This document shows positions 31,411 to 36,899 of a stretch of DNA of 36,899 bases, piece after piece. Each line of letters opens with the position of its first letter. Within the stretch, counting starts at the first letter, position 1. This DNA comes from Oscillospiraceae bacterium. GTDB taxonomy: Bacteria > Bacillota > Clostridia > Oscillospirales > Oscillospiraceae. The notes below the pieces were generated by a model. That model worked only from the letters and a program-made list of their open reading frames with translations. It was not told the origin of the DNA and did not search any database. The translations under genes and the position numbers were made by a program. The DNA lies in NCBI GenBank assembly GCA_031261635.1, contig JAISJH010000098.1:1-36899 (forward strand), written 5' to 3'.

Positions 31411-34400
31411 TCACCCCAATAATTGTAAAACACCCTGCGGCAGGGAATTTGCCTGCGACAGCAGAGCCACGCCCGCGTCCTTGAGCACAGTGTCCTTCAT
31501 TAGCCCCGCCATTTCTTTTGCCATATCGAGGTCGCGTATAAGACTTTCACTTGTTTGCAGGTTTTCGCTTGATATTTTGAGCGCCTCGCTTTTGTGTTCC
31601 AGGCGATTTTGCCAGGCGCCTAAGTCCGCGCGCCGGGTTGCAATCATATTTATGGCTCCGTCGCAAATTGAAATCGCGTGCGCTGCCGAATCACGATTTT
31701 TAATGCTGCTGGACGCTAAGGTGTTGCAAATGCAGACGTCGCAGCGGGTTACTTCGCCCTCTGCTTGCTCGTAAACCGCGTCCTTTTTGTCTACTGCGCC
31801 GCTGATTACGATTTGACCGGTCATTCCTATGACGCTCTCAGAATTTATCGCTCTGCCACTACCAGACCACATCGTTATTTTTCCGAGTGCGCCGAAGTCC
31901 AGTTCGGCGGTTTTTCCCGCCTCTATCGACGGTATGACCTTGCTGATTGTTTCGCCGGTTCGCTGGTTTATCGCTACCGCTTTTCCCGCGCTTACCTGTA
32001 AGTCCCATACTCCGTTCAGGCGCGCTTCGTTTGCTATCAGGCCGCCTGTGTACGCCGCCGTTACCGCGCCCTCCGTTGAAGAAACCGTGAAGTCGCCGCT
32101 TCCGGCTGCGGCTGTGCCGGGGACAGCTTTTACCGCCGCTTCCGCCAGCACCGGCGGGCCGGATACCGTTGTGTAGCCGTGTTCGACGAGACCCAGTACC
32201 GCGCTCCCCATTCGCTCGATGTGGATTTCCACGTTGTCGCCCTGGTTTGCTCCCGTTTGTATGTACAGACCCTCATTCGGCTTTTTCTTTATTACCGCCT
32301 CTACGTCTATGTCTACCTCAAAGGTTATTTTACGTCCCGATTCGCCTGTGAGCGCGCCGTAGACGTCTACGTTATTTGAAATTTCGTAGCGTGAGCCGTT
32401 TTGTTGAAGCGACAAATCGTCGTCGATTACCACGTAGCCGCCGTCGCCAAAATCCGGCATATCGAAAGTCAGCAGGTAGCGTCCCTGCGCGTTTATGCAG
32501 TCGTTTCGCGTTAAGCCTCCGACGGAGTTGTCAGTCATACAATCGCAGATTGAATCGAAGTTACCCGTTATTTCCCATTTTGCCGTAATTGTGAAATCCT
32601 GACCGTTTGCCGTTATTGTTATTGTTGACGCGGGTAGGTTGTCCAGTTCGCTTTGCATCATTCCGACGGGCGGAACGCTTATGCCGGAGGTGTCGATTGC
32701 CGTGACGTGGTGCTGGATTGTTCCGCTGTTTGTCCCGCCTATCGGCAGGGTCATTGTGCCGTAGTTTTCTATCCTGCCGGTGTTGTCGCCGGTGACTTTC
32801 AGCGTTCCGGCGTTTCGTACTATGCCGTTGTTGGTAGCGACTGTGACAGAGCTTGTGGCGGTGCCGATTTTGGTGCCGCCTACTTCTATTGTGCCGCCGG
32901 AGGCGTTTACGGAAACGCTTGATGTCGCGTTAGAAGCGATTATTTCGCCCTTATTCTCGCGAATATCTATATTATTGGTTCCGTCGAGTTCAAAGCGGCC
33001 GTTGTTGTCAAGCTCCGAAGCGGGTTTTTGTATTTTGGGGCTGGAGCCGGAGACCGTTAAAGGTCCGCGGAAAATAACCGTCCCGCTGTTTGCGTTCGGC
33101 GTAAGCGGCAGCTCTTTGACCGCTACGCCGGGCATTAGTTCGAGTTTGCCGTTTGGCGCGGAGTTGTAGGTAGCGTATACTTCGCCGCGCGTGATTTTAA
33201 GCCCGGCGTTGTTGTTTGTTACGCGGGTTTTTGATGCGTCGCTTACAGAGGAACTGCCGCTGTTGGTTGTTATTGTTACCGTGCCGCTGGTGTTTGTGTA
33301 GCTTGTCGCGCCGGTATCGTTTGTTACGCTTGTGTTTTTCGCGCTTATGTTGGCTGTTCCGCTTTGCGTGCCTATTGTTACTGTGTCTGCTCCGGTTACC
33401 CGCAATTGCCCGGAGCTTGTTCCGACGGTTACTCTTTTCGCGGTAATTGTTGCGCGGCCGCTGTTTGTTCCCGTTATCGTTACTGAGGAACTCGCGTTGT
33501 TTACTGTTAAGTCGCCGGGGTTTGAGCCGTTTATTTTTACCGTTTCCGCTCTTGTTGAGATTGGGCCGTTGTTGTCGCCCGCGACGGTTAGGCTGGAACC
33601 GGGTTCCGAGTTTGTAGCCTGTATGCCGCCTAAGTATATGTAGTCGCCGTCGGCTCCGGTTATTTGTCTGGTTACGTTATTGCCGCCGATTTCCACGGTT
33701 TTTGCGGTGGTTTGAATACTTCCGGTGTTTGTCGTGACCGAGAGCGTCGACGTGCCTGTCAGCGGGGTGTTTGACAGAACGCTGCCGCTGTTTGTGTTGA
33801 TTGTGACTTTTTGCGCGGCGGTCATTATTGCTCCGCTGTTTGTGTTTATGGTTGTTGCGCTTCCGGCGGTTCCGTCTGTGGCGGTTAGGCTGCCGGGGTT
33901 TGCGTTTATCGTTACTTTGCGCGAGGTTGTTGAAATTAGCCCGCTGTTTGTGCCGCTTAGGTTTGTTTCCGTGCCGACCGCTATTGTGCTTGTGATGTTT
34001 ATACTTGACAGCGCGCCGTTGTTGACTATGTTGTTTACTTTAGCCTTGCTTGATATTATAGTCGCTTCGTGTTCGTCTGACATTACCGCGTCGAGGTAGA
34101 ATGAGTAGTTATTGCCGATACTGAAAGTATCTATCGCTCCGATTTCGATTTGACCGCCGTTGTTGTTGCCTATTATCGCGCTTCCGGCTTTGCCGTTTAT
34201 TTCAATCTGGCCGGTTTTGCCGTTTGTGCCGTTTATTGTGGTAGTTACGCCTACGCTTACGGTGCTTTGGATTCTGCCGTCGTTGTTGCCGTTTACGGTG
34301 AGGGGACTGCTTCCGCTGTTGTTGAGTATAAGCCCCGTATATTCGACGTTGCCGGAGACTGTTACGGCGGTTGTGGAGGAGATTTTGTAGGTCGTTAAGC

Positions 34401-35142
34401 CTGCCGCCGTGCGGTCTATCTCGGCGTCGTTTGTTCCCGCCTCCGCTTCGGATAAAGATATGCCTACCCGCGCTATATTTACCGTTGACACGCTTGCGCT
34501 CCCGACTGTTATCGTCGAGAGCGGTGTGGGGATTTTTACGTCGGTAGCGGCGGCGGTTTCGGGAAAGCCTATTGACGGCGGCGCTTTTGCCGCTGATACG
34601 CTTGCGCTCCCGGTTATCGTGCTTTCGCTTACTTGCTTTATTGTGCTGTCGCGGGCTGTGCCGCTTGTGGGTTTTACTCCGTTAATCTCTATTACTATGT
34701 CGGTGATTTTTTCTTTTTCAAATTCTCCGCTGAACAGGAATTTTCCGTTGAACTGGGTTTTATCGGCTATGTGGTCTACCTCGTCCATTAGCTGCTGATA
34801 TTCCATTTCGAGCGCGGCGCGGTCTATAACGGTTTCGTTCGTGTCGCTTGCCGACTGCACGGCAAGCTCGCGCATACGCTGGATTATATTATGCGATTCC
34901 TGGAGCGCCGCGTCCGCTACCTGAATGAGTGAGGCTCCGTCCTGTATATTGCGCTCCGCCTGGTTTAGCCCGCGAATTTGTCCGCGCATTTTTTCCGATA
35001 TGGCAAGCCCCGCCGCGTCGTCCGCCGCGCTGTTTACCCTGTAACCCGAGGACAGCTTCGAGATGTGATTATCGACCTTGCCCGCCGACGTTTTTAGGGT
35101 GCGGTTGGCGTTAAGCCCGGGTATGTTGTTCTGGATACGCAT
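31411..35142 (-). CDS. Giant flagellin with a very large beta-solenoid-like insert
   Basis: A 1243-residue flagellin. Residues 1-160 are the conserved D0/D1 N-terminus (MRIQNNIPGLNANRTL, SSGYRVNSAADDAAGLAISE, QVADAALQESHNIIQRMREL). The last 95 residues are the matching C-terminus (RRADLGAWQNRLEHKSEAL, MAGLMKDTVLKDAGVALLSQ). Between lie about 980 residues rich in Thr, Asn, Ser and Gly, with rough repeats such as VTINTNSGSVLS and AKTVEIGGNN, suggesting a solenoid projecting from the filament. Seven Cys occur (SICDCM..NDC near 866, RCDVCICN near 1134, ICDGA near 1161). Ordinary flagellins have 270-550 residues and almost no Cys. The start at ATG 35142 has a GGAG site 11-14 bases before it and is driven by a sigma-28-type promoter. 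Confidence 0.92.
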   Translation of the reverse strand: MRIQNNIPGLNANRTLKTSAGKVDNHISKLSSGYRVNSAADDAAGLAISEKMRGQIRGLNQAERNIQDGASLIQVADAALQESHNIIQRMRELAVQSASDTNETVIDRAALEMEYQQLMDEVDHIADKTQFNGKFLFSGEFEKEKITDIVIEINGVKPTSGTARDSTIKQVSESTITGSASVSAAKAPPSIGFPETAAATDVKIPTPLSTITVGSASVSTVNIARVGISLSEAEAGTNDAEIDRTAAGLTTYKISSTTAVTVSGNVEYTGLILNNSGSSPLTVNGNNDGRIQSTVSVGVTTTINGTNGKTGQIEINGKAGSAIIGNNNGGQIEIGAIDTFSIGNNYSFYLDAVMSDEHEATIISSKAKVNNIVNNGALSSINITSTIAVGTETNLSGTNSGLISTTSRKVTINANPGSLTATDGTAGSATTINTNSGAIMTAAQKVTINTNSGSVLSNTPLTGTSTLSVTTNTGSIQTTAKTVEIGGNNVTRQITGADGDYIYLGGIQATNSEPGSSLTVAGDNNGPISTRAETVKINGSNPGDLTVNNASSSVTITGTNSGRATITAKRVTVGTSSGQLRVTGADTVTIGTQSGTANISAKNTSVTNDTGATSYTNTSGTVTITTNSGSSSVSDASKTRVTNNNAGLKITRGEVYATYNSAPNGKLELMPGVAVKELPLTPNANSGTVIFRGPLTVSGSSPKIQKPASELDNNGRFELDGTNNIDIRENKGEIIASNATSSVSVNASGGTIEVGGTKIGTATSSVTVATNNGIVRNAGTLKVTGDNTGRIENYGTMTLPIGGTNSGTIQHHVTAIDTSGISVPPVGMMQSELDNLPASTITITANGQDFTITAKWEITGNFDSICDCMTDNSVGGLTRNDCINAQGRYLLTFDMPDFGDGGYVVIDDDLSLQQNGSRYEISNNVDVYGALTGESGRKITFEVDIDVEAVIKKKPNEGLYIQTGANQGDNVEIHIERMGSAVLGLVEHGYTTVSGPPVLAEAAVKAVPGTAAAGSGDFTVSSTEGAVTAAYTGGLIANEARLNGVWDLQVSAGKAVAINQRTGETISKVIPSIEAGKTAELDFGALGKITMWSGSGRAINSESVIGMTGQIVISGAVDKKDAVYEQAEGEVTRCDVCICNTLASSSIKNRDSAAHAISICDGAINMIATRRADLGAWQNRLEHKSEALKISSENLQTSESLIRDLDMAKEMAGLMKDTVLKDAGVALLSQANSLPQGVLQLLG

Positions 35143-35214
35143 AGTGTAATGCTCCGTATTCAGTAGTGTGTGGCAATTACTGGTAACAGAAACGCAGACT
35201 GCCTCTATATCTAT

Positions 35215-35241
35215 ATATCGAATGATTTTAGGAAATCTTTA
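35215..35241 (-). promoter_or_regulatory. Sigma-28 (SigD/FliA-type) flagellin promoter
   Basis: On the minus strand TAAAGATT (35241-35234), 11 bp, then TTCGATAT (35222-35215), against the family consensus TAAAGTTT-N11-GCCGATAA. It gives a leader of about 65 bases before the flagellin ATG. Confidence 0.82.
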
Positions 35242-35266
35242 ACGGGTGGCGTAATCGGCGATATGT

Positions 35267-35291
35267 AAGGGGCGGGTTTGACCCGCCCCTT
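35267..35291 (-). terminator. GC-rich hairpin ending the DUF378 transcript (family D copy 5)
   Basis: AAGGGGCGGGT and ACCCGCCCCTT pair over 11 bp around a TTG loop, 11 bp after the DUF378 stop. The T-run on the minus strand is short, so efficiency is uncertain. It shares the GGGGCG frame of the family D hairpins. Confidence 0.6.
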
Positions 35292-35301
35292 TGTTTGCGC
35301 C

Positions 35302-35532
35302 TTAGTAAGTTTTTGCGGGTTCTTTTGGTTGCTCTTGGGTTTCTCTTTCGCGGAACATTAGTGATATGCACCATATTCCCGCCAGGCCTATTATTGTATA
35401 GAGGACTCTGGCCGCGCCGTGCTGGGCGCTTCCCGCTACGTGAGCGATTACGTCATACTTGAATATGCCTACCGCCCCGAGGTTTAATGCTCCTATTATT
35501 GTTAGGAACAGTGCTATCCGGTCCATTATCAT
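35302..35532 (-). CDS. DUF378 small membrane protein
   Basis: A 76-residue protein with two membrane helices: IALFLTIIGALNLGAVGIFKYD and ARVLYTIIGLAGIWCISLMF. The GALNLGAVGIF motif is the mark of DUF378 (YuzA-like). The short charged tail ends in EPAKTY. Function is unknown in the family. The start at 35532 is set by GGAGGA at 35546-35541; an earlier in-frame ATG at 35562 lies before that site. It is transcribed toward the flagellin gene but separated by the hairpin and the flagellin promoter. Confidence 0.85.
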   Translation of the reverse strand: MIMDRIALFLTIIGALNLGAVGIFKYDVIAHVAGSAQHGAARVLYTIIGLAGIWCISLMFRERETQEQPKEPAKTY

Positions 35533-35562
35533 TATTTTCTTCCTCCATTGTAATGTTTGCAC

Positions 35563-35590
35563 TTTACTTTTCCCGTTTTTGTGTTATAAT
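35563..35590 (+). promoter_or_regulatory. Promoter of the DUF3048 lipoprotein gene
   Basis: TTTACT (35563-35568), 16 bp, perfect TATAAT (35585-35590). The leader contains two near-identical AACTCGGAATGAGTT/AACTCGAAATGA blocks at about 35620-35651. Confidence 0.6.
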
Positions 35591-35662
35591 ATACTTTGAT
35601 AACTGAAAAAAGTTATATAAACTCGGAATGAGTTAAAAAAACTCGAAATGAAAGGGATACCG

Positions 35663-36772
35663 ATGAAACGCGTCTTTTTTTTAATCGCTTTAGCTATGCT
35701 TTTGGCTATGCTTGCCTCCTGCGGGAGCAGGACTTTTGAGCCTATTGAGGAAAGCCCGATACCGAGCGAACCCGCTATGGCAGAGCTTACGCCCTCCCCT
35801 TCGCCTACTCCGCTGTCCAGTCCTACCCCCGCGCCCTCCGAGGAACCGGCTTACAGGAACGCTCTGACCGGGGTTGCCGCTTCCGCCGCGCCCTCGTACC
35901 GCCCGATTGCTATTATGGTTAACAACATTAAGGAAGCACAGCCTTTATATGGTATCGGTAAGGCCGATATTATCTATGAGACGCAGGCCGAGGGCGGTGT
36001 TACACGCTTGCTTGCCGTGTTTGAGGATATTTCTAAGATTAACGTTGTCGGGAGTATCCGCTCCGCTCGCGATTACTACATAGACCTGGCGCAGGGCTTG
36101 AACGCCGTTTTTACGCATTGCGGGACCAGTCCCCTGGCGGCTACCGCTATCGCCAATCGCGGCTTGAAAACTATTGACGGGTTGAGCGGTAGTTACGCTA
36201 ACACTTTTTATCGCGATAAGGGGCGCAAGGCCGCCGGGTACGCCTATGAGCATCAGCTTTTTACTGACGCGGAGCGGCTTGTCGCCGCCGAGGAGAAGCT
36301 TGGAGCCGTCTATAACGACAAATTTGATAATACCTTAAAATTTTCTGACACTCCGTTGCAGGGTGTTAAAACCACTCCTGCTACGAGTATAAACGTTAAG
36401 CACAGCGGGTATAAATCTACTCTGTTTGAATATGACAGCGCGAGCGGTACGTATGCCGTCAGTCAGTTTAAGAAAGCTATGAATGACGCTGATACCGGGG
36501 AGCAGCTTGCCGTTAGTAATGTGCTTGTGCTGAAAACCGCTATCTCTAATATTAAGGGCGATACCTCCGGGCGCGTCAGTGTACGGCTTACGGGTTCGGG
36601 CGACGGTATGTTTTATTGCGAGGGTAAGGCCGTTGCCGTTAAGTGGAGCAAGAAGGACGCCGGTAGTCCGTTTAACTATACGCTTTCGGACGGTATGCCG
36701 CTTATGCTTGCGCGCGGGGTTACGTATATCAATATTGTTGCGAGTGACGCTGTTGTTTCGGTTGATGAGTGA
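35663..36772 (+). CDS. DUF3048 (YerB-like) lipoprotein
   Basis: A 369-residue exported lipoprotein. Residues 1-20 are a lipoprotein signal (KRVFFLIALAMLLAMLASC) with lipobox LASC. A Pro/Ser/Thr-rich linker follows (TPSPSPTPLSSPTPAPSEEP). The DUF3048 domain spans about 60-369, with AIMVNNIKEAQPLYGIGKAD, EGGVTRLLAVFED, GSIRSARDYYIDLAQG and C-terminal TYINIVASDA. The family is common in Bacillota envelopes, with no settled function. Start ATG 35663 was chosen after AAAGGG; an ATG at 35648 is in frame but has no site. The gene ends 8 bp before the tandem array. Confidence 0.9.
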   Translation: MKRVFFLIALAMLLAMLASCGSRTFEPIEESPIPSEPAMAELTPSPSPTPLSSPTPAPSEEPAYRNALTGVAASAAPSYRPIAIMVNNIKEAQPLYGIGKADIIYETQAEGGVTRLLAVFEDISKINVVGSIRSARDYYIDLAQGLNAVFTHCGTSPLAATAIANRGLKTIDGLSGSYANTFYRDKGRKAAGYAYEHQLFTDAERLVAAEEKLGAVYNDKFDNTLKFSDTPLQGVKTTPATSINVKHSGYKSTLFEYDSASGTYAVSQFKKAMNDADTGEQLAVSNVLVLKTAISNIKGDTSGRVSVRLTGSGDGMFYCEGKAVAVKWSKKDAGSPFNYTLSDGMPLMLARGVTYINIVASDAVVSVDE

Positions 36773-36780
36773 GTGGGGTG

Positions 36781-36899
36781 TACGGTGGCATACGGTGGCA
36801 TACGGTGGCATACGGTGGCATACGGTGGCATACGGTGGCATACGGTGGCATACGGTGGCATACGGTGGCATACGGTGGCATACGGTGGCATACGGTGGC
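36781..36899. repeat. 10-bp tandem array reaching the window end
   Basis: TACGGTGGCA repeated 11.9 times without a mismatch, starting 8 bp after the lipoprotein stop and continuing past the window. Because 10 is not a multiple of 3, all frames cycle through one 10-residue period, which produces long but meaningless open frames on both strands. Confidence 0.97.

Noticed and set aside
36335-36871. 178-codon minus-strand frame with a PPYATVCHRM-type repeat
   Set aside because: Produced by the 10-bp tandem array plus the shadow of the lipoprotein gene; no start signal.

Overview
The window reads as a chromosomal segment of an uncultivated-looking, motile Bacillota of the class Clostridia. The evidence is strong AGGAGG ribosome sites, TTGACA/TATAAT promoters, a sigma-28-type flagellin promoter, a dockerin protein, SLH-like segments, a FloA/NfeD pair, an 8Fe-8S ferredoxin and a DUF3048 lipoprotein. 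Assignment below class is not possible from the sequence alone. No rRNA, tRNA or CRISPR array was seen.

Region 1 (1-13.5 kb) is core metabolism set in repeat-rich spacers. It holds trmL, the glycolytic set pgk, tpiA and gpmI, a short NfeD protein with floA and a small coiled-coil partner, a DsbA-like thioredoxin-fold protein, a ferredoxin with its own promoter and terminator, a secreted beta-helix/dockerin protein and a MATE transporter on the minus strand. Nearly every long spacer carries palindromic repeats. I recognise four families: A (about 160-200 bp, ends CGTCATTGCGA/TCGCAATGACG), B (GC-rich arms around CCCCTCCACAGAGGGG), C (CTGATATTTGATATTTGATA) and D (short hairpins with covarying stems).

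Region 2 (13.58-22.7 kb) is a compact phage-derived island on the plus strand behind a perfect consensus promoter. In order it has a putative small terminase, large terminase, a small membrane protein, portal, a tail-nozzle-like protein, holin, amidase with an SLH-like tail, putative scaffold, major capsid with a CHB_HEX-like domain, a putative head-tail adaptor and an Ala-rich coiled-coil protein. This resembles a short-tailed (podovirus-like) particle plus lysis genes. Integrase, repressor, replication genes, tape measure and major tail protein are all absent, so it may be a domesticated or satellite particle system.

Region 3 (22.7-31.3 kb) starts with an AT-rich spacer holding nested inverted repeats and two promoters. 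It continues with a secreted GLUG/SLH surface protein, then glycogen use and glycolysis (glgP-malQ, pfkA) and proC. Region 4 (31.4-36.9 kb) has a 1243-residue flagellin on the minus strand, a DUF378 membrane protein, a DUF3048 lipoprotein and a 10-bp tandem array that runs off the window.

Two window-scale signals stand out. Families A-C stop at the left edge of the island, and the plus strand changes from C/A-rich to G/T-rich across it. From about 15.4 to 30.7 kb the heptamer AGTTCAA and its complement recur, often as 22-35 bp inverted pairs or as direct pairs exactly 10 bp apart, both between and inside genes.
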